From: Actinomycetes bacterium
GTDB lineage: Bacteria; Actinomycetota; Acidimicrobiia; Acidimicrobiales; JAMCPL01
DNA: 64,000 nt
Assembly (NCBI GenBank): GCA_021816935.1
Contig: JAKAWR010000011.1
Location: 1 to 64,000 of the forward strand
Direction: 5' to 3'
Numbering within the stretch: the first letter of the stretch is position 1; each line of letters begins with the position of its first letter. The notes beneath the pieces are model-generated. The model was not told where the DNA came from. It worked only from the letters and a program-made list of their open reading frames with translations, and searched no databases. A program made the translations under genes and the position numbers. Below are positions 18,821 through 27,239 of this stretch, one piece after another.

Positions 18821-18889
18821 GCCCCTGAACCCAACGGCAGGCCCGAGCCCGCCCCTGACCTGGCCCCGTCCGGCTACCCAGCGCCACAC

Positions 18890-20737
18890 TCACCCGGGCG
18901 ATGCCCCGGTCACCCCGCCAGGTTCGCCGGGCTCTCCATCGCCTGACCCCGTGTACGCCAGATCCGGCGCGTCTCCGTAAGCGAAAGACGCTCCCGACAC
19001 CGTTACCAGCACGTAACCCGATCCGCCGGCCTCAGACGCGGAGAGGATCACCCGAACGGGATCTGACGCCGCCACCATCCCTCTTGCATCTCCGGCATAA
19101 CGGCCGTCCCCGAAGGGATAGACCGCACCGTCAGCGCCGGCAAGCCAGTAGCCCTTGCCGTCTGGCGTGGCAGCGATGGCGACCACCGGTGCCGACGGAA
19201 CAACCCCCTCCGAGCGGAGCGATCCGTAGTAGACGGCGTCCCCGAAGGGATAGACCGCACCGTCAGCGCCGGCAAGCCAGTAGCCCTTGCCGTCTGGCGT
19301 GGCAGCGATAGCGACCACCGGTGCCGACGGAACAACCCCCTCCGAGCGGAGCGATCCGTAGTAGACGGCGTCCCCGAAGGGATAGACCGCACCGTCAGCG
19401 CCGGCAAGCCAGTAGCCCGCCAGGCCGCCCGACGGGGTTCCGGTAACCTCGAACCAGTTCGACTGCACCCCATAGCCGGAGAAGGCCGACTCGAAGGAGT
19501 CTCCGCTTACGGTAACACTCCCCGCGCTCCCGGCCAGTACCATCGACTCGACCCGCCCTCCCATGTCGCCATAGCCGTTGCGCTTCGTAACCGTCACAGT
19601 GGACAGGGTCCCGATGGCCGGGTACTCAACCTCGATCGCTCTGACCGGTATGCTCGCCGACCACGTATGATGCGAATTGCAGGCCTGCGGCGCGCACACA
19701 CTGTCGCCCTCGTCCGCAACGGCCGCAAAATCCCCACCGGCAGTGTACCCACCAGTTGACGATGAGTACTGCGTATCGGCTACCGCACCGGTCGCCGTCT
19801 TGACCACCTCTCCTGCGGTATCCTCCACGGCCATGTCCGAGAGCGCGGTCTGGTTCCCCAGGCCCCTGTAAACCTGGCAGTCCGTATCGCAGATGTCCGC
19901 GTATCCTCCCCACCCCCCCAGATTCGACATCACATACGATCGGGCTGCCACCGCCTGCACCTCCAGTTCCTGAAAACCGCGGGGCTCGCCCTGGCCCGCC
20001 GCTCCGCCCGAGCCACCGAGGCTGCCCCAGTAGGCCGGCGACTCGTTTGGCACCACCCCGGCGACGTAGTCTTCCAGCGGAAGCACGTTCACGGTACGGG
20101 CGCTCCCGTTGCTGTTGTAGGTGGCTAGAACGGAGCCCTGCACCTGGATCGCCCCACCCGGAAGGCATACCGAGAGAGCGTACTGCGAATCGAGCGGTGA
20201 CCCCAGAGGGGGCCTCGTTGACGGCACCACCTCAGGATCGACAAGACCCGAGGCGGCCGGTGAGGCGGCCCACGGCCCGGCGCAACTCTTGCCCGTGAAG
20301 ACATTCCACTTCCTACCCGCCACGGGGACCAGTTCCGCCGCGCCGCCTCCCGCTACATGTACCCCACCGGCAGCAAAGGCTGATGTCGACGAGACGAGTA
20401 CGCTGTTGCCGTCGTTGCCTACCAACGCCACCCTGACCTGAGTGGCCTCCTGCGACGGCGATAGGGAGCCGACGCCTGCCGGACCCGAAGCCGCGACCCC
20501 GTAGTAGTGAGACAGGATCTCCGTATAGGTCCAACCGGCCAGAGCGTAGCCCAGGGCACCCCACTGACCCATCCCCACTCCTGGACCCCAACCGTGGCCG
20601 GAGAGCGTAACCGTCGAAGACGGGTACGGATTCGTTGCCGCAGTGACGCTGCTGGAGACGACCCCTCCCGCAATCATTGCCAACCCTGCCAGGGCGGCGA
20701 CACCGCTGCGAATCGATACTTGCCGTAGCCGGCTCAA
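18890..20737 (-). CDS. Secreted SpoIID/LytB-domain protein with C-terminal FGDA repeats
   Basis: The 615-residue product has a signal peptide of about 35 residues, then a SpoIID/LytB domain (about 45-430). Its core motifs are GHGWGPGVGMGQWGA, VLPLEDYVAGVVPNE, AVAARSY and TQYSSSTGGYT. SpoIID proteins are lytic transglycosylases or amidase enhancers acting on peptidoglycan. The C-terminus carries repeats of 44 residues (GYWLAGADGAVYPFGDA and SLRSEGVVPSAPVVA), related to those in the protein at 43950. Two are identical in sequence. The TTG start overlaps the stop of the ATPase gene (TTGA), so this wall protein is translationally coupled to the polysaccharide exporter. Confidence 0.82.
   Translation of the reverse strand: MSRLRQVSIRSGVAALAGLAMIAGGVVSSSVTAATNPYPSSTVTLSGHGWGPGVGMGQWGALGYALAGWTYTEILSHYYGVAASGPAGVGSLSPSQEATQVRVALVGNDGNSVLVSSTSAFAAGGVHVAGGGAAELVPVAGRKWNVFTGKSCAGPWAASPAASGLVDPEVVPSTRPPLGSPLDSQYALSVCLPGGAIQVQGSVLATYNSNGSARTVNVLPLEDYVAGVVPNESPAYWGSLGGSGGAAGQGEPRGFQELEVQAVAARSYVMSNLGGWGGYADICDTDCQVYRGLGNQTALSDMAVEDTAGEVVKTATGAVADTQYSSSTGGYTAGGDFAAVADEGDSVCAPQACNSHHTWSASIPVRAIEVEYPAIGTLSTVTVTKRNGYGDMGGRVESMVLAGSAGSVTVSGDSFESAFSGYGVQSNWFEVTGTPSGGLAGYWLAGADGAVYPFGDAVYYGSLRSEGVVPSAPVVAIAATPDGKGYWLAGADGAVYPFGDAVYYGSLRSEGVVPSAPVVAIAATPDGKGYWLAGADGAVYPFGDGRYAGDARGMVAASDPVRVILSASEAGGSGYVLVTVSGASFAYGDAPDLAYTGSGDGEPGEPGGVTGASPG
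19105..19418. repeat. 132-bp tandem repeat, about 2.4 copies
   Basis: Units start at 19105, 19237 and 19369. The first two are 132 bp each and differ by one visible base (GCGATGGCG against GCGATAGCG). The third is identical for its first 50 bases and then diverges. Each unit encodes one 44-residue C-terminal repeat of the SpoIID/LytB protein. The near-perfect identity at silent positions points to recent duplication. Confidence 0.95.
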
Positions 20738-22056
20738 CGGCCCCCGGCTTTGGCGACGGGAACCGGGCCGCTTGTAACCGCGCCGGGGACGGTCTCGACG
20801 GTCGAGACTCCACCCGCTGGACCAGGCGCATCACGCCCGCCCATGTCCACTGCCACCGGAACCGAAAGAACGCCGAACGGGGTCGACGGTGCCGCCACGC
20901 TGAAGCTCGCAAGCTGCTCACGGGCGTCGTAACGCCTGTCCGTCGTTCTTTTCTGTATGGCGACGCTGACCGAATACGCATCCTGGGCAAGGGGAAGGCT
21001 CTCGAAGGTGAAGCCGACACGGCCCACTCCTTCTGCGCATTCGGGAAAGAAGCCGAGCAGATCCGTATTCGTGTTGAGCACGGTGACGTTGTCGTGATTG
21101 CGAATATCGAGCACGAACACCGCATCGTCGAGGCTTTGCGCAGCTTCGTATTCCACAGCGATCCTGCAGGTACCTCCCGACATCATAGCCTGTGATGTCT
21201 CAGACCCCGGGTACTCCACGGCCGCGCCTGCAATCCTGATCGGAGTCACCCCCGGCGAGCCGCTTCCGTCGCCACCAGCCTGAGCCGCGGCCAGGCGGGC
21301 CGACTCCATTTCCTCTTCTCTCAGACGCTCGTGATAGGCGAGCATTACCTCGCCAGCCGGGCCGTCGAACGTCATGCTACCCCCCTCCAGCAGGATTGCA
21401 CGCTCGCACACCTTCTGAGCCAGATCGGGGGAATGGGTCACGAACAGGAGAGTTACCCCCTCTTCCTGCATAGCCTTGATCGCGTCGAGGCACTTGTGCT
21501 GGAAGCTTTCGTCACCGACCGCCAGCACCTCGTCAACTATGAGTATGTCGGGGCTCACGTTGATCGCGACAGCGAAGCCCAGCCGCACGTACATCCCCGA
21601 CGAGTAGTACTTCACCTGATTGTCTATGAACTGCTCGAGCTCAGCGAACGCTACTATGTCGTCGAAACGCCTGGTTACCTCTCTCTGGGAGAGGCCGAGC
21701 AGGGAGGCGTTAAGGAAGATGTTCTCCCTTCCCGTCAGCTCCGGCTGGAACCCTGCGCCCAACTCGAGGAGCGACGAGACGCTGCCCCGCAGACGGACCT
21801 CGCCTTCGGTCGGTCGCAGGATCCCAGCTATGCACTTGAGAAGCGTCGACTTACCCGACCCGTTCTTGCCGACGACGGCCACCTGATCGCCCTGTTCCAC
21901 CACGAACTCGATTCCCTGTAGCGCCCAGAACTCCCGGTAGGGACGGCGACCCGGGTGTACGAAGCGGTCCATGATGGTGGTGCTCTTCTCGCTGAATAGC
22001 TTGAACTTCTTGGACACGCCGGCAACTTCGATCGCGTGATAGGCGTCCACCGTCAC
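20734..22056 (-). CDS. Polysaccharide ABC exporter ATPase, Wzt-like
   Basis: A 440-residue ATPase of the O-antigen/teichoic-acid export type. Walker A is GKNGSGKSTLL, the Q-loop region is GAGFQPELTGREN, the signature is YSSGMYVRLGFA, Walker B is ILIVDEVLAVGD, and the switch is FVTHS. Beyond about residue 270 is a Wzt-type C-terminal domain (IAVEYEAA and VAIQKR), which in Wzt recognises the glycan end. The GTG at 22056 overlaps the permease stop (GTGA), with GGAGGA just upstream. It lies between the permease and SpoIID genes in one operon. The glycan is not known from sequence. Confidence 0.88.
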   Translation of the reverse strand: MTVDAYHAIEVAGVSKKFKLFSEKSTTIMDRFVHPGRRPYREFWALQGIEFVVEQGDQVAVVGKNGSGKSTLLKCIAGILRPTEGEVRLRGSVSSLLELGAGFQPELTGRENIFLNASLLGLSQREVTRRFDDIVAFAELEQFIDNQVKYYSSGMYVRLGFAVAINVSPDILIVDEVLAVGDESFQHKCLDAIKAMQEEGVTLLFVTHSPDLAQKVCERAILLEGGSMTFDGPAGEVMLAYHERLREEEMESARLAAAQAGGDGSGSPGVTPIRIAGAAVEYPGSETSQAMMSGGTCRIAVEYEAAQSLDDAVFVLDIRNHDNVTVLNTNTDLLGFFPECAEGVGRVGFTFESLPLAQDAYSVSVAIQKRTTDRRYDAREQLASFSVAAPSTPFGVLSVPVAVDMGGRDAPGPAGGVSTVETVPGAVTSGPVPVAKAGGR

Positions 22057-23069
22057 AATTCCTCCGCAAAGTCGCCCTCGATGCGGCCGAACACGTACAG
22101 TCCGATGAAGAACAGAACAAGTGAGCCAGCCAGCGCACCGAGGTCCAGGGAGCAGTACCAAAGCGGGCCGTGGACAGGGAGAAGTGCGACAGGCTTGGCA
22201 CTGCCTTTGGGCACGTATTTCACGATCGCGTACAGCACCCGTTGGAATGTGAGCACGATCGGTACGACGGGGTCCATGAGGTACGGGATCTGGATGTGAT
22301 AGCGCTCGAATACCGCGACATGCGCCTCGTAGGGATAGATGATCGGAACGAGCCACATCCAGAGAAAGATGAACACCTCGACCAGATGCTGCACATCTCG
22401 CAGGTAGACATTCACGGCAGAGAGCAGTAGCGACAGCGCCGCCGACAGCACGAGTAGCGCCGCCAGCGCCGGGATAAGGACCCAGACATAGCCCCATGCC
22501 GGCGAGTGGCGCATCGCCGCCTCCACGATGAGCACGACGATGAACTGGAAGAAGAAGAAGACCAGGCTCGCTCCTACCGCCGAGATCGGCAGGACCTCGC
22601 GGGAGAACGCCACTTTCTTCACGATGCCGGCGTTACTCACCATCGCCGAGGTACCCGTCATGATCGCCGTCGAGAAAAGGTTCCACACGACCAGGCCCGA
22701 GAAGAGGTAAACCGCGAACAGGGGGACTCCGGACGGCAGGATCACGGCGAATACCAGGTAGTAGATCCCGATCATCATCGCAGGATTGAGCATCGACCAC
22801 AGGATGCCGAGAACCGAGTTCTTGTACCTGACCTTCACCTGGGTGCGAACGAGGAAGGAGACGAGCTCGCGCGACCGCAGCAGTCTTCTCGTGCGCTGCC
22901 AGAGGCCAACATTAGCCGCGACGACCCTTACCGGCGGCATTGCGCGAGCAGCAACGTGAGCGCTCTGACCTGATGCGACCGGTCCCGAACCGTCCTCTCC
23001 TGCGGCGATACTGTCCGCAGCAGCAACGTCCACCCGACTCGCTGTATCGGAAGGCAATGTATCCGTCAA
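22053..23069 (-). CDS. Polysaccharide ABC exporter permease, Wzm-like
   Basis: An ABC-2-type permease with a cytoplasmic N-terminus of about 70 residues, then six membrane segments. Family features are the amphipathic RELVSFLVRTQVKVRYK entry region, SVLGILWSMLNP and KKVAFSREVLP. The start is uncertain: the longest frame begins with TTG at 23069, while an ATG at 22943 would give a shorter, more typical N-terminus. With the downstream ATPase it should export a surface glycan or wall polymer. The operon lies 28 bases after clpP on the same strand. Confidence 0.85.
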   Translation of the reverse strand: MTDTLPSDTASRVDVAAADSIAAGEDGSGPVASGQSAHVAARAMPPVRVVAANVGLWQRTRRLLRSRELVSFLVRTQVKVRYKNSVLGILWSMLNPAMMIGIYYLVFAVILPSGVPLFAVYLFSGLVVWNLFSTAIMTGTSAMVSNAGIVKKVAFSREVLPISAVGASLVFFFFQFIVVLIVEAAMRHSPAWGYVWVLIPALAALLVLSAALSLLLSAVNVYLRDVQHLVEVFIFLWMWLVPIIYPYEAHVAVFERYHIQIPYLMDPVVPIVLTFQRVLYAIVKYVPKGSAKPVALLPVHGPLWYCSLDLGALAGSLVLFFIGLYVFGRIEGDFAEEL

Positions 23070-23097
23070 GATTCTGTTACGCCCGGAAGTACGCCTG

Positions 23098-23742
23098 TTA
23101 ACTCGCGCTCACCTTCGTGCGCTCGATGACCTCGTCGATGAACCCGTACTCCTTCGCCTCCTCCGCCGTGAACCACCGGTCGCGGTCCGAGTCGGTCTCG
23201 ATCCGCTCGACCGGCTGGCCCGTGTGAAATGCGATGCGCTCTGCCATCATACGCTTCAGGTAGACGATCTGCTCCGCCTGGATAGCGATATCGGCTGCCT
23301 GGCCTTCCATCTGACCGGAGGGTTGGTGCATGAGGATCCTGCTGTGGGGAAGTGCGAAACGCTTGCCGGGCGTGCCGGCGCACAGCAGGAACTGCCCCAT
23401 CGACGCAGCCAGGCCAATGCACGTGGTTACGACATCGCAGCGCACGTACTGCATCGTGTCGTAGATAGCGAGACCGTCGGTGACCGATCCCCCGGGAGAA
23501 TTGATGTAGATGGAAATGTCTCTCTCCGGGTCCTCCGCATCGAGCAACAGCATCTGTGCGCAAACGAGATTCGCCACCTCCTGGGTTATGGTGCTCCCGA
23601 GGAAGACGATCCTCTCCTTGAGCAGCCGCCGGTAGATCTCGCCGCTGGGGTCCGGGAGAGACAGCCCCGACCCGTGGCCCTGACCGCTCAAGTCACCGCC
23701 GCCCTGGCTCTCCCCTCTTTCAGAGTCTTGTCCAATAGTCAT
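23098..23742 (-). CDS. clpP: ATP-dependent Clp protease proteolytic subunit
   Basis: The 214-residue product is Clp[19 protein letters not shown], catalytic Ser114 in [10 protein letters not shown], catalytic His139 in ILMHQPSG and the catalytic Asp in the [11 protein letters not shown] region. It forms the degradation chamber for Clp ATPases. The ATG at 23742 has AAGGAG upstream at a somewhat long spacing; longer in-frame starts add an unconserved arginine-rich tail. Neither tig nor clpX is adjacent, unlike the common order. Downstream is the exporter operon. Confidence 0.93.
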   Translation of the reverse strand: MTIGQDSERGESQGGGDLSGQGHGSGLSLPDPSGEIYRRLLKERIVFLGSTITQEVANLVCAQMLLLDAEDPERDISIYINSPGGSVTDGLAIYDTMQYVRCDVVTTCIGLAASMGQFLLCAGTPGKRFALPHSRILMHQPSGQMEGQAADIAIQAEQIVYLKRMMAERIAFHTGQPVERIETDSDRDRWFTAEEAKEYGFIDEVIERTKVSAS

Positions 23743-24105
23743 CGACCAACACGCTCCTTGACGCACAATGCAAACCTCTCCGGATGGCGACCGACGCCGA
23801 GACCCGCCAGCCTGTCCTCCCGCCACTGGCTGACCCGGCGCCCCCCGGCGACACATTTTCCATGCCAACCAGCGGCTCGCGACCCACCGAGCTATTTCCA
23901 ATGCATGTTATCGTACCCGGCGGGCGGCATGGCCGCCTCCCACCAACTCTTCCTACGGAAACTCGCCAGCGCACCGTTGCGTAGGCCATGCGATGCTATC
24001 GGTGAGTCGGGGTCTTCATCTGGCAAGGCGGAGGAGCGAGAACGTCCGGTGCGAGGCGGAGACTCGCTACAATGGCGCGAGTCCCAACCCGCGAGGGTTG
24101 GCGGA
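23743..24105. other. Intergenic region between clpP and tRNA-Leu
   Basis: This 363-base stretch should hold the clpP promoter (reverse strand) and the tRNA-Leu promoter (forward strand, possibly near CTACAATGG at 24068). It also contains family M element copy 3 at 23970-24053. No gene is supported. Confidence 0.5.
23970..24053. repeat. Family M palindromic element, copy 3
   Basis: The ends CGCACCG (23970-23976) and CGGTGCG (24047-24053) are exact complements. Between them lies the family core: GCGATGCTATC, GAGTCGGGG and TTCATCTGGC. The core aligns with the elements at 50560 and 57556, at a nearly equal offset from the left end (46 against 48 bases). Confidence 0.6.
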
Positions 24106-24187
24106 GCGGGCGTGGCGGAATTGGCAGACGCGCCGGGTTTAGGTCCCGGTCCCCTCGGGGGTGGAGGTTCGAGTCCTCTCGCCCGCA
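24106..24187 (+). tRNA. tRNA-Leu (anticodon TAG)
   Basis: A class II tRNA of 82 bases with acceptor GCGGGCG and CGCCCGC, anticodon stem CCGGG with CCCGG around TTTAGGT (anticodon TAG), a long variable arm (TCCCCTCGGGGGT), and a T-arm with GGTTCGAGTCC. The discriminator is A, as expected for leucine. CCA is not encoded. Confidence 0.95.
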
Positions 24188-24548
24188 CCGCCCTGCCATG
24201 GCGTTCCCCAAACGCTTCGGCTCTGCACTACTCCTGCCCCTCGACGGTCCGTCGACCGACTCAGTCACCGGGCTGCCGCACGCCTGGATGAAACTGGTCG
24301 CGGCTGTGCCGCTGCCCTTCCTTTCGGCGGTACGGCGCACCGATGCTGGCCGTCGCTGCACCGCTGTTGTTCCTTTCGGCAGTGCAGCGGACCGCCTCAT
24401 CCAACCTCCCTATACGCCGGGGCTCTTGGTGCAGCCGGTTCATGCCCGTGCTAACCTCGCGTACGTAGACAAACGAGGCACGACGTGAATCGCCTGGCAG
24501 AAGACCCCAGTTGTAGCGTCTCGCTCTATCCGGATAGGAGGTTCATCG
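24188..24548. other. Intergenic region upstream of the surface protein gene
   Basis: This 361-base stretch contains no supported gene. It holds family A copy 1 (24312-24427) and the leader of the surface protein gene. TAGGAGG at 24535-24541 is the ribosome site for the GTG at 24549. Confidence 0.5.
24312..24427. repeat. Family A dispersed element, copy 1 (tandem hairpins)
   Basis: Two copies of the TTCCTTTCGGC-hairpin unit lie in tandem. The first stem is CGGT/ACCG around ACGGCGC. The second is GGCAGT/ACCGCC around GCAGCGG. The sequence then runs through TCATCCAACCTCCCTAT to a degenerate terminal repeat ending GGCTCTT. The same two-hairpin arrangement recurs at 45801. Confidence 0.65.
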
Positions 24549-27236
24549 GTGAAGTCAACGGCTGTTCTGAGGTTCATCTGCAAGAGTCATGCCGGCAAAC
24601 TAGCAAGTGCGGGCGGCGCCGTCCTGGCACTTACCGGATTCGCAACCATCGCGCCGGCCCTGGCTCCGGTTCCGGGAATCAGTCCGGCAGCCGTCGCCGC
24701 CAGCGCTACCCCGTCATGGTCGGTCGTTCCGAGCCTTAATCGTACGCCTGGCGGGACCCAACTCAGTGGCGTCTCGTGCGTGAGTACCTCGTTTTGCATG
24801 GCGGCCGGCTCGAGCGGTAGCGGCACAGCCAGTCTCGTCGAGTCATGGAAGGGAAGCTCGTGGTCTATCGTACCGAGCACGAACCCGGGCGGAAGCAACC
24901 CGTCACTGTCAACGATGTCGTGCCCATCCACATCGTTCTGCGTGGCCGGCGGTTCCTTCGGCGGAGCCGAACGGTGGAACGGCAGCGGCTGGTCGACCAT
25001 GTCAACGCCAAGCCTCCCCACTGGTGGTACTCGCTACGTAAGCGGCCTGTCCTGCGCAAGCACCTCATTCTGCATCGCAGACGGCGACACCTACACGAAT
25101 TCAGGCCCCGGCAGCCCATTCATCTGGACTTGGAACGGCTCTTCATGGTCAACCATGTCAACGCCAAGCGTTCCCAGTAGCAATAACGTATCGCCGGGCG
25201 CAGTGTCATGCGCGGCTGCTTCGTCCTGCGTCTTGGTGGGAACCTCGTACGACCCGACATCCGGCACGGGCGCTCTGCTCGTGTGGTTCTGGAACGGCTC
25301 TAGATGGTCGACCGGGGCTGCTCCCACCCCTCCGGCAGGCACCTCTGCCTATCTGTCGGGAGTGTCATGTGCCAGCACGTCGTATTGCATGGCCGTCGGA
25401 TACGCCTTCACCCAAACGGCCCAACCTCCCACGCCATTGGCCTCAGCCTGGAACGGCAGCGCGTGGTCGACCGAGTCAACCTCAAATCTTACCGGGCTGC
25501 AGGCTCTCTCGGAGGTGTCGTGCCCCTCAACGGGCACCTGCGCGGCCACAGCCGGCGGCGGCCTAGTGGCTTGGAACGGCTCTACATGGTCGACCGTTGC
25601 CACCCCGGCCGCTCCGACCGGCTCCAACTATTTCTTCGCCGGCGTATCGTGTGCGAGCGTAAACTTCTGCGTAGCCGTCGGAAGTCGCCAAGTCGTGAGC
25701 CCCACACCTCAGTCGGGGCAGACCCTCGTCGAATCGGGAAGCATCCCATCCGGCCCGCCCGTACCCGAGATCTCCGGTGTCAGTCCCGACGTCGGCTCCA
25801 CCTCAGGCGGCACTCCCATCACGATCACGGGTGCGAACCTCTCGGGCGCCACAGCAGTCGACTTCGGAAACGTCGCCGCCACCAACGTAAAGCCCGTGTC
25901 TTCGAGTGAGGTTACCGCCACGAGCCCGGCCGGCAGTGCAGGGGACGTCGCTGTGACCGTGACGACTCCGAACGGCACGAGCTCTTCTGGGCTTACCTGC
26001 TCCGACATCTTCAGCTACGGCACTCAGGGCCCTTCACCCCAGGGCGGCTCCTACAACCCTGTCACCCCCTTCCGCCTCGCAGACACGAGGCCAGGCTCAG
26101 GTGAGGGCTACGCCGGTAAGACCCTTTCTTCATGTGGAACGCTTGTTGTCCAGGCAATAGGCGTTTCCGGAAGTAACGTGCCCTCGAGTGGGGTATCGGC
26201 AGTTGTCGTAAACGTGACGGCGGTTACCCCTCAGGCTTCGGGTTATCTCACGATCTATCCGGCCGGATCCATACGCCCGGTGGCGTCCAGCCTGAACTTC
26301 TTACCAGGCCATACGGTTGCTAACCTCGTTGAGGTCCCCGTCTCGCAGACAGGCGAGATCGCCATCTTCAACGGCTCCGGCTCTTCGACTAACGTGATCG
26401 TAGACGTCGCTGGATACGTGAGCGCAACAGGTGAGCTATACAATCCCATCTCGCCTCTCCGGGTATGCGATACGAGAGCGGGGAACCCCTCGAAGCTCAG
26501 CGGGCCCGAACTCCAGTGCAACGGTGACAGGCTCTCTGCCAATACGCCCATGGCAGTAGAGATTGGAGGCCTTGGGAGTGTGCCGAGCTCTGCAAGCGCA
26601 GCCGTTGTGAACTTGACGGTCATCTCCCCGTCGGGTGGTGGCTACCTGACCGCCTATCCGGCCTCGCCGTCCACCCCACCCACCGCATCGAACGTGAACT
26701 TCCAAAAGGGAGAGCTCATCTCGAACAGGGCAACAGTCGAGCTTTCCTCCACCGGGAAGATAGATGTCGTGTCGAACACCTCGACAGATGTGGTCGTCGA
26801 CGTGGCAGGCTATTACTCGTCCTCGGGCACTACCTATACGCCGCTTTCTCCTTCACGGATCGCAGACAGCCGCTGTGCGGTAGCCACTCCGCCAGCATTC
26901 TGCACGCAAGAGGCCATCCCCTCTGGCAATGCCGGCTTTTCCGCCCTAGGGCCGGGGGGCATTGCAACACTTACCGTTGCGGGCATCGACTCTGTCCCAA
27001 TCACCGCTACGGCGGTTGTCCTCAACGTGACCGTGACCTCCACCTCGAAGGGGTCTTTCCTCACGGTATGGCCCGACGGGAAGCCGCAGCCCACGGCATC
27101 GGATCTCAACTGGAGCGCGGGTACTACCATCCCGAACGCTGTCGTCGTAGAGGTGGGCACGAACGGCAAGGTCTCCCTTTACAACAATGCGGGCTCTGTC
27201 CAGGTGATCTGCGACATCGAGGGCTACTATGGTTAA
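24549..27236 (+). CDS. Secreted surface protein: Cys-paired repeats, TIG domain, three DTR modules
   Basis: An 895-residue protein with a signal peptide of about 55 residues. Residues about 55-395 hold seven repeats of about 45-55 residues with the pattern VSC-x-ST-x-FC-x-A-x-G and W-N-GS-x-WS; each repeat has a cysteine pair. A TIG/IPT domain follows (PEISGVSP to TPNGTSS, about 395-485). Three DTR modules then start near 505, 640 and 760, each ending in D-[IV]-x-GYY or GYV. This suggests an extracellular, disulfide-stabilised rod. The GTG start has TAGGAGG seven bases upstream. The next gene, O-antigen-ligase-like, begins four bases after the stop, so they are probably cotranscribed. Confidence 0.82.
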   Translation: MKSTAVLRFICKSHAGKLASAGGAVLALTGFATIAPALAPVPGISPAAVAASATPSWSVVPSLNRTPGGTQLSGVSCVSTSFCMAAGSSGSGTASLVESWKGSSWSIVPSTNPGGSNPSLSTMSCPSTSFCVAGGSFGGAERWNGSGWSTMSTPSLPTGGTRYVSGLSCASTSFCIADGDTYTNSGPGSPFIWTWNGSSWSTMSTPSVPSSNNVSPGAVSCAAASSCVLVGTSYDPTSGTGALLVWFWNGSRWSTGAAPTPPAGTSAYLSGVSCASTSYCMAVGYAFTQTAQPPTPLASAWNGSAWSTESTSNLTGLQALSEVSCPSTGTCAATAGGGLVAWNGSTWSTVATPAAPTGSNYFFAGVSCASVNFCVAVGSRQVVSPTPQSGQTLVESGSIPSGPPVPEISGVSPDVGSTSGGTPITITGANLSGATAVDFGNVAATNVKPVSSSEVTATSPAGSAGDVAVTVTTPNGTSSSGLTCSDIFSYGTQGPSPQGGSYNPVTPFRLADTRPGSGEGYAGKTLSSCGTLVVQAIGVSGSNVPSSGVSAVVVNVTAVTPQASGYLTIYPAGSIRPVASSLNFLPGHTVANLVEVPVSQTGEIAIFNGSGSSTNVIVDVAGYVSATGELYNPISPLRVCDTRAGNPSKLSGPELQCNGDRLSANTPMAVEIGGLGSVPSSASAAVVNLTVISPSGGGYLTAYPASPSTPPTASNVNFQKGELISNRATVELSSTGKIDVVSNTSTDVVVDVAGYYSSSGTTYTPLSPSRIADSRCAVATPPAFCTQEAIPSGNAGFSALGPGGIATLTVAGIDSVPITATAVVLNVTVTSTSKGSFLTVWPDGKPQPTASDLNWSAGTTIPNAVVVEVGTNGKVSLYNNAGSVQVICDIEGYYG

Positions 27237-27239
27237 AGC

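Noticed and set aside
23066-23563. Arg/His-rich frame opposite the clpP reading frame
   Set aside because: It is a shadow of clpP on the same strand in another frame, with no family signature.
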